Assembly (NCBI RefSeq): GCF_023898315.1
Contig: NC_064619.1
Coordinates: 504,590,594-504,654,593, forward strand
Direction of reading: 5' to 3'
DNA length: 64,000 bases
DNA from: Schistocerca nitens
Taxonomy: Eukaryota > Arthropoda > Insecta > Orthoptera > Acrididae
Position numbers and translations under genes: made by a program. This document shows positions 22,849-32,259 of the stretch, piece by piece. The first letter of the stretch is position 1, and the number at the start of each line of letters is the position of its first letter. A model generated the notes under the pieces. The model was not told where the DNA came from. It did no database searches and worked only from the letters and a program-made list of their open reading frames with translations.

Positions 22849-23072
22849 TGTTTCAGTGGAGCCGGCCGAAGTGGCCGTGCGGTTAAAGGCGCTGCAGTCT
22901 GGAACCGCAAGACCGCTACGGTCGCAGGTTCGAATCCTGCCTCGGGCATGGATGTTTGTGATGTCCTTAGGTTAGTTAGGTTTAACTAGTTCTAAGTTCT
23001 AGGGGACTAATGACCTCAGCAGTTGAGTCCCATAGTGCTCAGAACCATTTGAACCATTTTTTTGTTTCAGTG
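22849..23072 (+). mobile_element. tRNA-derived SINE, type A, with 10-bp target-site duplication
   Basis: The SINE is 22859-23062 with flanking tgtttcagtg at 22849-22858 and 23063-23072. This is one of the best-preserved copies: the head has A-box-like gtggccgtgcggttaaaggc, a class-II variable arm and the B box GGTTCGAATCC. The tail ends in a T7 run. Confidence 0.93.
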
Positions 23073-23508
23073 ATTTCCTCCAGTGTTTCAGAAACTTTTA
23101 CAAATGTAATATACCTAATCATGCCAACTCTTGTTTGTGACTGATTGCATGTGGTGCTGCAAAGTGTTTCTTGAAGCTTATGGTATTTTCTTCCAGACTT
23201 AAACTGATTGGACACTGATCGTGACCCGTTCATTGTGCGGATCTATAGCTTCTCTTATTGTCTTTGCCTAACTTGAGGGAACGTGTTTACTTTCGCGCCC
23301 ACAGGAGGCAGCTGACCCTACGCCGACTGAAGCGGGTCGATCGCCCTCACCGATTCAGTCGTGCGCTGGCGTTAGTTGGTGTATTACACCGGTGATGGCC
23401 TACAAGTGCTATACTGCCATATGATTCCTTATATGATTTCATATTATGCCCGAGTGGGGAAGTTCTGCTTGCAGCCTTTTACTTCTGCTGCGGTGCCTGC
23501 AATCAAGG

Positions 23509-23725
23509 ACTGCCTGTCAAATGGTTCAGATGGCTCTGAGCACTATGGGACTTAACGTCTGTGGTCATCAGTCCCCTAGAACTGAGAACTACTTAAACCT
23601 AACTAACCTAAGGACATCACACACATCCATGCCCGAGGCAGGATTCGAACCTGCGACCGTATCAGTCGCGCGGTTCCGGACTGCGCGCCTAGAACCGCTA
23701 GACCACCGCGGCCGGCACTGCCTGT
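23509..23725 (-). mobile_element. tRNA-derived SINE, type A, with 9-bp target-site duplication
   Basis: The SINE is 23518-23716 on the minus strand, flanked by actgcctgt at 23509-23517 and 23717-23725. The head carries the B box GGTTCGAATCC. Confidence 0.92.
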
Positions 23726-23984
23726 AAATTTTGATCAGCATCCTAAGATGAAGTGTACCTAAGTGGATCAGTTTTGGGCTAAGTGGATCAGTTTTGGGCA
23801 CACGACATCGAGGGGCTGTGAGACCGTTGCTCGAGGACGCTAAAATTGTCCCTTTGGATTCGCAGGAAAATTGGTATTCAATATTCAATTTATTACTAGT
23901 TGCTGTGGTTAATATTTCATTTGTGTGTGACATTTCCCTTATGTCTCTGGGTCGAACGACGTCCATTAAGTTTATTAAATTACT

Positions 23985-24328
23985 GCCTTGCTTAAGATTG
24001 GATGTGTAGGTCATATAACTAATGATGAGGTGCTGAGCAGAATTCATAAGAAAATAAATATTGACGCAACGACTAGAAGACTGAAAGACTTGGTGGGACA
24101 CATTATGAGATGTCAAGAGCTGACCAGATTGGTATTGCAGGGATGTGGCGGAGTAAGAATCGGTGGAGGAGACCGAGAGATGAATATTAATACAGTAAGC
24201 AGATTCAGAAGGAAGTAGGTCGCAGTAAATCCGAGATGAAGATGCTTGCACATGGTGGAGTGGGATGGAGAGCTAGATAAAACCAGTCCTCGGACTAAAT
24301 ACCACAACAACAACAACAACAACAACTG
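23985..24328 (+). mobile_element. RTE-like LINE, family 1, 3' fragment
   Basis: It begins at the family motif for KIGCVGHITNDEVLSRI, continues with a degraded RLKDLVGHIMRCQEL..LVLQG block, and ends in ctcggactaaataccacaac followed by (CAA)n at about 24305-24326. Only the last 340 bp of the element are present, with indels. Confidence 0.85.
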
Positions 24329-24329
24329 A

Positions 24330-24882
24330 TAATTGTGGGAGTGCCAATGTAGAACATAGTTTCAGAAGCGTTTAACCATAACTCTTTTGTGTATATTTGT
24401 TATAATCTTTAAATTAATAGCAAGACTTTATCACTTGTTTAAACTGATTTCTTACCGTCGTAAATGTCCATTTTTTACGGAGTTCCTTTCTCTCTATTGT
24501 AGTTATGAATTATTTGTTATACTAATTGTTATTATTATCCCAAGTATTCAGTGCGCCGGTTTTGACGAGACCAGTGAACGTGTAGTATCTCGTTAATTTC
24601 TTCAAATAAAAGTTGTTTAGTTTATTCAGTCAGCTTTTTACTCTATTAATCTTTCAGATATTGTTGAAATTCAATCAAGTAATGGTTCGTTGATGAGTGA
24701 ATGTGGTATGTCTTAATCTTGAGTCGAAGACTAACCTAATAAATCCTGGTGCTGTTACTATATTACTGACAAATTACCATATAGCCGGGTTCAGCCTATC
24801 AAATATTTTCTCGTCAGTTTCAATGTGTAATTATTGTATCTTGATCGAGGTTTCTTTATAGGTCGACACACGTGGTGCCACA
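24330..24882. other. AT-rich spacer
   Basis: No feature recognised. A 69-codon hydrophobic open frame (24387-24596) is most likely chance in AT-rich DNA. Confidence 0.4.
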
Positions 24883-25113
24883 TAGGTCTTTGTCCGCAGC
24901 TCGTGGTCGTGCGGTAGCGTTCTCGCTTCCCACGTCCGGGTTCCCGGGTTCGATTCCGGGCGGGGTCAGCGATTTTCTCTGCCTCGTGATGAATGGGTGT
25001 TGTGTGATGTCCTTAGGTTAGTTAGGTTTAAGTAGTTCTAAGTTCTAGGGGACTGATTACCATAGATGTTAAGTCCCATAGTGCTCAGAGCCATTTTTGA
25101 ACGTAGGTCTTTG
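24883..25113 (+). mobile_element. tRNA-derived SINE, type B (different head, type A tail)
   Basis: The SINE is 24893-25103 between duplicated taggtctttg at 24883-24892 and 25104-25113. The head is unlike type A: gtcgtgcggtagcgttctcg (A-box region) and GGTTCGATTCC (B box), with no long variable arm. From about 25010 on, the tail matches type A (gtccttaggttagtta, aagtagttctaagttctag, catagtgctcagagccat). The head therefore differs while the 3' body is shared. A second copy is at 62936-63153. Confidence 0.92.
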
Positions 25114-25775
25114 AATGTCGCGTGGTATTTTGGATCGGACCTTACTCTGCTACTTTTATTTCTCAGCATTGTTTCAGTTATGCTGTAATATAACTACTAA
25201 TCGTTCGCGAGTACGACTGACGCAACTTAACAGACGTTCCTAAGGAATCCATCCTCGTAGGTGCATGTATGCAGGCTGCTAGCAAACAGAATTCTTGTGG
25301 CCTTCCCTAGCTAATCTTGTATTTTCTCAATAATCTTGTGGTACAATAAAATTATTCATTCCACCACAAGTACTTCAGACTGTTGTGTAGGCGACGATTC
25401 GTTCATTATCTGTGTCCTCCTGTCCAATGATGATATTTCTTTGCCTTCAGTGACTATGGGGTTTGAAATCTAGGTTCTTTAGTGATGATGCTTTTCATAT
25501 CTGACCCCGATGGATCAAATGACTCGATTTAGGAACGAAGTAGCTGTCCTTGTATGTCAAGGACAACAATCAAAATAAATATCCTAAGCAGCAACTGACA
25601 TCAATAATGGTCCAGCGAACAAATTTTTCCTAGGCGCTTGCACCAAATATTGACCCGTTCGCACTTTTCAAAGAACCTCCTTCATAAACTATTATATCCC
25701 GTCAGGATTACATGCTTATTCCGCGTGCACAGAGTGGATATTATGTTTCTATTAATGTAAAATAGTTTGGCACAG
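25114..25775. other. No recognised gene
   Basis: No coding or repeat similarity recognised in this AT-rich interval. Confidence 0.4.
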
Positions 25776-26160
25776 CTCTTCACACTAGTGAGTCCTACGT
25801 AAGGCTTCCCATCTCTGCGTAACTACTGCCACCGATATCTGTTTGAGCCTGCTTACTGCAGTCCAGCCTTGGTCTCCCTATGCAGTTTTTACTCTTCACA
25901 TTTCCCGCCATTTCAAAATTGATGATTATGACGTGTCTATCAACAGCTCATTCTTTTAGTCAAGACGTGCCCTCGCGTCGATTCAGCACCTCTTCAATAG
26001 TTATACGATCTACCCATCTGATCTTCAGCAGTCTCCATAGCCCCAAAGCTCCGAAGCTTCTCTCTAGTGTGAGCTGTGTATCATCCATGTTTCGCTCCCA
26101 CATAAGGCTACAACTTTCGGAGAAGGTGTCATCATACTTCAATTTCTTCGATATTAATAC
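25776..26160 (-). mobile_element. RTE-like LINE, family 1, diverged 3' fragment
   Basis: The antisense blocks agapcctgctt-like region near 25850, ttggtctccctatgcag near 25870, and tacgatctacccatctgatcttcagcagt split near 26003-26032 correspond to the GRPR.EY.KQ and K.RWVDRIT.EEVLN parts of family 1. A minus-strand frame contains LLKIRWVDRITIEEVLNR. It is older and more diverged than the adjacent copy at 26577-27795. Confidence 0.7.
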
Positions 26161-26399
26161 ATAAAATAAATTCCAAAAGAAACGAGTAGGTAGCTCTAAG
26201 ATAAAAATCGTTTTGAAGGGATCGTAATGCGATTGCTTACCGAAGAAGATGTGATCCCTAAAGGCGCGCGGAGATCCCAACCTCGCCGATAGAGGGACTT
26301 AGGCGCACATCCTCGTGGCGACAGAGAGCAGACGCACGTGTGTCGACTGTACTCAGTCGTGGTAAATTCGGTGAAATGGTGGCTTCAAAAGATGAGCAA

Positions 26400-26565
26400 A
26401 GATCTAGCGCGTTTCTTCACAGCTGAAGAAGTGTAGGAAACAGATCTTCATAAAATGGTGGAAGTGTACGAAGATCACTGCATGCCGATGCAAAGCTCAA
26501 GGCGTGGCTCGAACGATTTAAGAAAAGGGGGACGTTGTTGGCCGAATGTGCACATTATGGAACGC
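26400..26565 (+). pseudogene. Possible mariner transposase N-terminal remnant
   Basis: DLHKMVEVYEDHCMP near 26440-26487 resembles the N-terminal helix-turn-helix of mariner transposases (V.VYGD.CM), with a degraded following segment. Short and weak, and cut off by the LINE that starts at 26577. Confidence 0.25.
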
Positions 26566-26576
26566 CAGATCGTGTT

Positions 26577-27795
26577 CTTGTTGTCTGCTGTGGTCTCCAG
26601 GGCGAAGACTGGTTTGAAGCAGCTCTTCATGCTACTGCATTCTGTGCAAGCCTCTTCGTCTCCGAAGAACTACTGGAATCTGCACCCTTCGGAATCTCTT
26701 TACTTTATTCATCTCTTGGTGTTCCTTTACGTTTTTCGCCCGTCACAAGTCGTTCCAGTACTAAACTGGTGATCCCTTGATGTCTCAGAATGTGTCCCTT
26801 CAACCGATCCATTCTTTTGGTCAAGTTGTCTCCTAATTCTGTTGAGTAACTCTTCATTAGTTACGTGACCAATCCATCTAATCTTCAACAGTCTTCTGTA
26901 GAGCCACATTTCGAAAGCTTCTATTCTCTTTTTGTCTAAACTGTTTATCGTCCACGTTTCACTTCCATACATGGCTATACTCCAGCCAAATATCTTCAAG
27001 AAAGACTTTCTTACACTTAAATTTTTATTCGACGTCAACAAATTGCTTCAGGGATACTTTTCGCACCATTGCCAGTCTACATTTTATATCCCCTCTACTT
27101 CTTCCACCATCAGTAATTTTTCTGCCCAAATGCAAGAACTTATCTACCACGTTAAGTGTCCGTTTTCTTAATGTAATTCCCTCAGCTTCACCTGATTTAA
27201 TTCCGCTACACTATATTACATTTCAAGATACTGTCCATTCCGCTGAACTGCTCTTCCAAGTGTTTCGCTGTCTCTGACAGATTTACAATACGTATCGATA
27301 AACATAAAACTTTTTATTGGTCCACATTAAACTTTAATTACTGTTCCAAATTTTCCTTTGGTTTCCTTTACTGCTTGCTCAATGTACAGACTAAATAACA
27401 TCAGGCGTAGACTACAACCCTGTCTCACTCCATTCTCAACTAATGCTTCCCTTTCATGCTTCTCGATTCTTATAACTGCCGATTGGTTTCTTTTAAAGTT
27501 ATGAATACACTTTCGCTGCCTGTATTTCACCCGTGCTACCCTCAGAATTTGAAAGAGAGTATTCCAGGCAACATTGTCAAAAACTTTCTCTAAATCTACA
27601 AATGCTATAAACGAAGGTTTGTCTTTCCTTAACCTATATTCAAAGGTAAGTCGTAGGGTCAGTATTGCTTCACGTGTTCCTGTGTTTCTCCGAAATCCAA
27701 ACTGACATTCTCCGAGGATTCTCCCAGTTTCTCCATTCTTCTGTGAAGAATTCGTGTTAGTATCTTGCAATAATGACCGCTTCACCCATACCATT
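26577..27795 (-). mobile_element. RTE-like LINE, family 1, RT and C-terminal domain
   Basis: The minus strand from 27795 reads GECQFGFRRNTGTREAIL, FVDLEKVFDNVAW and GVRQGCSLRLMLFSLYIEQ within a 155-codon open frame (27794-27327). After a degraded stretch, the C-terminal part follows in another frame: SVRKSFLKIFGWSIAMYGSE, TINSLDKKRIEAFEMW, LKIRWIGHVTNEELLNRI (27041-26860). The 3' end near 26577 reads accagtcttcg then gagaccacagcagacaacaa, a degenerate (CAA)n tail. The segment bearing the FADD site lies in the damaged middle part. The copy is broken, but two long open blocks survive. Confidence 0.88.
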
Positions 27796-28283
27796 TCTCA
27801 GCGTGTGAATGTGTTCGTTATTGAATACCGACGAGTTATGGTGGCAACCATTTCCCCAGAGCTTGGATTGAGCGTCTGAGTTGCAACATAAATGCAGTGT
27901 CCTGGGTACGTTTGTGCTCGTCTTTGATGAATTTTCATCCCTACACCCCGTCCCGTGTCAGGAAACGCGCTACACCCCTTCGCTCTTCTTTTACATTCTA
28001 TTTCACCCTGTTCACTACGACTGACCGCAATGTACAGTGCATATGTACACGTTCTCCTTCCTTATCACGTATATGTGTGTCCATGTCCCTCCAGTGGACA
28101 GTTGGAGGCCTCAGCGCTCATACAGTAACCTCACCTCCTCCCACTGAACTGGCATTATAATCCCTTTAGCGATTTTCATTTTACAACCTCTAGCTCTTTT
28201 CTTTGTAATGCAACTTATTTATCTCTTTTTCAGAAAGCTTATTCTTGCTATAGTCAGTCAGCATTTAGTTATCTCTTACCTTC
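27796..28283. other. No recognised gene
   Basis: An 87-codon frame (27897-28160, plus) has no recognised motif. No repeats were recognised. Confidence 0.4.
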
Positions 28284-28498
28284 TGTCGTCGTCAGCCGGC
28301 CGTGGTGGCCGAGCGGTTCTAGGCGCTTCAGTTCGGAACCGTGAGACTGCTACGGTCACAGGTTCGAATCCTGCCTTGGGCATGGATGTGTGTGATGTCC
28401 TTAGGTTAGTTATGTTTCAGTAGTTCTAGGGGACTGATGACCTCAGCAGTTAAATCCCATAGTGCTCAGAGCCATTTGAACCATTTTGTCGTCGTCAG
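28284..28498 (+). mobile_element. tRNA-derived SINE, type A, with 11-12-bp target-site duplication
   Basis: The SINE is about 28295-28486, flanked by tgtcgtcgtca(g) at 28284-28295 and 28487-28498. The head has the B box GGTTCGAATCC. Confidence 0.92.
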
Positions 28499-28829
28499 CT
28501 ATTCCTGCTACTCTGACAGCAAAACCCGTCTTCTATCGTGGGTGCCTCATTTTCTGATTTATTTTCCACAGCAAGACCTAATTTTATTGAACTCAGTTAC
28601 TGTTGTCTTACTTCTGTTGATATTCAGGACATAACATGTTCCATATTCAGCTAAATATCTACTTGCTCTTACTTTCACAATTGCAATGTGGTCGGGTTAT
28701 ATGTTTTCCCTCTCAGCGTTAATTTCCGTCCCAAATACCTGTTTTCCTTTACAGCTTGTCTGTAAACGAGCAGACTACCGAATTTCGTAACTGTATCCCC
28801 TTGGCGATGAGAGGTCCCACCTCATGTAT

Positions 28830-29240
28830 GACTCGGGGCGACGCAGCGGAATGTGACGTCAGCCGATGTCGGCGCCTGAGGCTGCGCCACCTCCAAGGCG
28901 AGTAGCGCCAGCAATAAGGCGCCCAGAGCGAGCAATTTCCTCATTAGCTGGCGCGGCGCGATGGCGTTAACTGCCGGTTTGATGCGTCCTCCGTCTATTA
29001 CGCGCCGCGCCGAAAGTCGATATCCACTTTGGGCCCTCACCGAAAATAATAAGCTCCGGGCCAGGGCGAGCCGGCGGCCAACCGTGTGCGGCGCGGGTGC
29101 CATCCAGCGGCAGCACGCGATAGCTTATGCAAATGAATGGCGCGCGGCGCTTGAATTCCACGCCCGTGTAATTCCCGACATTAAGCGTTACGCTTAGGAA
29201 TCCATTAGCGTCTCGTGTTGCGCCGTTCCACGGAAAATAT
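28830..29240. promoter_or_regulatory. CpG-rich island-like segment
   Basis: Sharply GC/CpG-rich sequence (gcgcgg, cggcgg, gcgccgcgcc runs) between AT-rich flanks, with an octamer-like ATGCAAAT near 29128. Both strands have open frames (for example 29103-28822 minus), as expected by chance in GC-rich DNA. A minus-strand frame starts MAPAPHTVGRRL and ends without a known domain. It could be a promoter or exon of an unseen gene, or a GC-rich repeat. Confidence 0.35.
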
Positions 29241-29519
29241 GAGAACCGAGTCGCGGACGTCGTTGAATTCTGTCGTTCCAGTAGAAGAACCAGTGGCTGC
29301 GACGATTTCTCCGTTCTAGAAACTGGGACTGGTTTAGCTGTAGCATGATACTTCGCATAAACGAAACTAATATCGCTGGTGTCTCAAGACAGAGTGAACA
29401 TTCTCAATATAAGATGGGCGTTTAATAAATAATGGAAGACAAATTCTTCTCGGCCAATTTCAGTTGAAAAAATGTTTAACTTTTTGACATCTGGAAAATT
29501 CTGCTATAGTTTCAAGAGG
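29241..29519. other. Spacer, nothing recognised
   Basis: AT-rich sequence between the CpG-rich segment and the LINE; no feature seen. Confidence 0.35.
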
Positions 29520-30530
29520 CTCTATACAGGGGCGATGTTCTTGAGGACAATATTATGGAAATGGAAGAGGAGGTAGGTTAAGATGAAATGGGAGAAATGA
29601 TACTGCGTGAAGAGTTTGATAGAATACTGAAAGACCTAAGTCGAAACAAGGCCCCGGGAGTAGACAACATTCCATTAGAACTACTGACAGCCTTGACAGA
29701 GCCAGGTATTAACATCCATGGAGAAGAAATAAAAACTATTAGGTTTGCTGATGACATTGTAATTCTGTCAGAGACAGCAAAGGACTTGGAAGAGCAGTAG
29801 AAACGGAGTGGGCAGTGTCTTGAAACGAGGGTATAAGATGAACATCAAGAAAAGCAAAACGAGGATAATGGAATGTAGTCGAATTAAACCGGGTGATGCT
29901 GAGTTAATTAGATTAGGAAACGAGACACTTAAAGTAGTAAAGGAGTTTTGCTATTTGGGGAGCAAAATAACTGATGATGGTCGAAGTAGAGAGGATATAA
30001 AATGTAGACTGGCAATGGCAAGGAAAGCGTTTCTGAAGAAGAGAAATTTGTTAACATCGAGTATTGATTTAAGTTTCAGGAAGTAGTTTCTGAAAGTATT
30101 TGTATGGAGTGTAGCCATGTATGGAAGTGAAACATGGACGATAAATGCTTTAGACAAGAAGAGAATAGAAGCTTTCGAAATGTGGTGCTACACAAGAATG
30201 CTGAAGATTAGATGCGTACATCACATAACTAATGAGGAGGTATTGAAGAGAATTGGGGAAAAGAGGAGTTTGTGGCACAACTTGACAAGAAGAAGGGATC
30301 GGTTGGTAGGACATGTTCTGACACATCAAGGGATCACCAATTTGGTACTGGAGGGCAGCGTGCAGTGTAAAAATCGTGGAGGGGGACCAAGAGATGAATA
30401 CACTAAGCAGATTCAGAAGGATGTAGGCTGCAGTAGGTACTGGGAGATGAAGAAGCTTGCACAGGATAGAGTAGCGTGGAGAGCTGCACCAAACCAGTCT
30501 CAGGACTGAAGACCACAACAACAACAACAG
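29520..30530 (+). mobile_element. RTE-like LINE, family 1, internally deleted copy
   Basis: It begins before the RT (EEFDRILKDLSRNKAPGVDN near 29610), then jumps from LLTALTEPG directly to INIHGEEIKTIRFADDIVIL near 29703-29765. By comparison with the copy at 630-2640, about 590 bp of RT core are missing. The junction keeps the reading frame and FADD is intact. A stop follows LEEQ near 29800. The rest continues in the next frames through LGNETLKVVKEFCYLGSKIT and a 130-codon C-terminal block (30117-30509) to SQD and a (CAA)n tail at about 30512-30529. Confidence 0.9.
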
Positions 30531-30829
30531 TTTCAAGAAGTTCCGATAGGGGGCGGCGCTATACGTTGCCTTCAAAATGGAGTGCGTAACGGAGGTGCGT
30601 ACCAGGCAGATAGCTGGCCATGAACATCTTTTGGGAGAAACCCAGAGTGTCTACGGAGACCTGGTCGTGAACAAAATGCGCGGTGAGTCGTTGTGTGAGG
30701 CGTCGGTCCTAATTGCAACAAGATCACGCAAATCTGCCCGATCTCCCTCGTGCCACCCGGTCCACATAGCTGTGCTTCCTGCAGTGTTGGAACTTATTTT
30801 CACTCCTTCACGGTAATCAATGGATCACA

Positions 30830-31155
30830 ATCACAGCTCAACTGGATGTCTCTGTTGTTAGTGCTGATGCACTCGTCCACCGCTGGGGTACTGAAAGGTT
30901 TGTGCCCGCTGGGTTCCTCGCCGCCTAACAGAAGACCATAAGGAGCAACGGAGGGCCCTTTGTGCGGAATTGCTTGCATGCTACAAGGATGATAGCGAGA
31001 ATATTTTGTTAAACATCGTCACAGGCGATGAAACATGGGTTCAGCCCGGATCTCGCACTTTCTATGTGTTGGGCCACTATGGAGGATGCACCCCGTGGGA
31101 AGAAGTGGATCATGGGGCGGTTATTGATGCAGCAAGAATTTGGCTCCAACGTTGA
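30830..31155 (+). pseudogene. mariner transposase central fragment
   Basis: Near 30922-31035, reading across one frame change, LTEDHKEQRRALCAELLACY is followed by KDDSENILLNIVTGDETWV. This is the region with the first catalytic Asp of mariner transposases (IVTGDE.W). Upstream and downstream parts are decayed. No terminal repeats were found. Ancient DNA transposon remnant. Confidence 0.65.
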
Positions 31156-31221
31156 CCGGTAGAGTGGTACCATGCGGCCACACAGGTCCTCCCAGTAAGG
31201 TCGGCGCACTGAACGGCAAGT

Positions 31222-31579
31222 GTTTTTTTTTTTTTTTTTTTTTTTCAGAATTAGGCATTCACTCTGCAGCGGAGCGTGCGCTGATATGAAACTTCCTGGC
31301 AGATTAAAACTGTGTGCCAGACCGAGACTCGAATGGGGACCTTTGCCTTTCGCGGGAAAGTGATCTACCATCTGAGCTGAGAGCTTCCGTAAAGTTTGGA
31401 AGGTAGCAGACGAGGTACTGGCAGAAGTAAAGCTGTGAGGACGGGGCGTGAGTCGTGCTTGGGTAGCTCAGATGGTAGAGAGCACTTGCCCGGGAAAGGC
31501 GAAGGTCCCGAGATCGAGTCTCGGTCTGGCACACAGTTTTAATCTGCCAGGATGTTTTTTTTTCTTTTTTTTTTTTTTT
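31222..31579. mobile_element. Foldback element with inverted tRNA-like arms inside a poly(T) tract
   Basis: The left arm (31247-31379) carries the minus-strand tRNA-like sequence of the 301-bp family (actcgaatggggacctttgc, then ccatctgagct). The right arm (31380-31555) carries the same family in the opposite orientation (gggtagctcagatggtagag, then gatcgagtctcggtc). The ends are tctgcagcgg at the left and taatctgccagga at the right. Poly(T) runs lie on both sides (about 31220-31246 and 31555-31579), so the element seems to have entered the tail of the minus-strand LINE at 31580-31800. No transposase lies inside. This is the simplest form of the repeat that forms the array at 55030-60908. Confidence 0.8.
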
Positions 31580-31800
31580 GTCTTAGGTCTACTGCCTGGT
31601 ATGATGCGGCCCGCCACGAATCCTCTCCTGTGCTAACCTCTTAATCTCAGAGTAGCACTTGCAACCTACGTCCTCAATTATTTGCTGGATGTATTTCAAT
31701 ATCCGTCTTCCTCTACGGTTTTTTCCCTCTACTGTCCCTCTAGTACCATGGAAGTCATTCCCTTATGTCTTAACAGATGTCCTATCATTCTGTGTCTTTA
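31580..31800 (-). mobile_element. RTE-like LINE, family 2, 3' end
   Basis: The antisense sequence contains gatgcggcccgccacgaat, ctcagagtagcacttgcaac, a cctacgtcctcaattatttg block and a catgtcttaaca-type block, which I recognise as the 3' end of family 2 read backwards (compare 41200-41400). It is 5'-truncated at about 31800. Its tail is the poly(T) on the left, now split by the foldback element. Confidence 0.65.
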
Positions 31801-32259
31801 TTTTGGAAAATAGGATTTTGTAGCCAGAAGAGTGTCTAGTAAAATGGTGTATAGGAAACGGGAATAAAACCAACCTACTTTAAGGAACAAAAAAAAGTGT
31901 TTCATTACCTGTTGAATGCCCATCGTAAATAGTCGATTTATAAGAGAGGACTAGCAGAACTACGTGATTATTCACTGGCGATACAATTATATATATTGTG
32001 GTTCTGTCGTTGGACGGTCTGAAGTAGACACAGAATGGTTTGGACTAAACACTTGGTCTAATGAATGGCTACCCTCTGTAAGTGTGGATAAATGTAATAT
32101 AAAACATATAAGAAAGAGAACATGAAGGTAGATGGTAAATATCTTAAGCGCAACACATGGTACAAATGTCTTCCATAATATTAATACATAGAACCAATAT
32201 TAAATGAGTAAATACTTTAAAATCAACATCATGAAATTGAACGGATGTCCCAGATGCTT
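31801..32259. other. Spacer, nothing recognised
   Basis: AT-rich sequence without recognised features. Confidence 0.4.
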
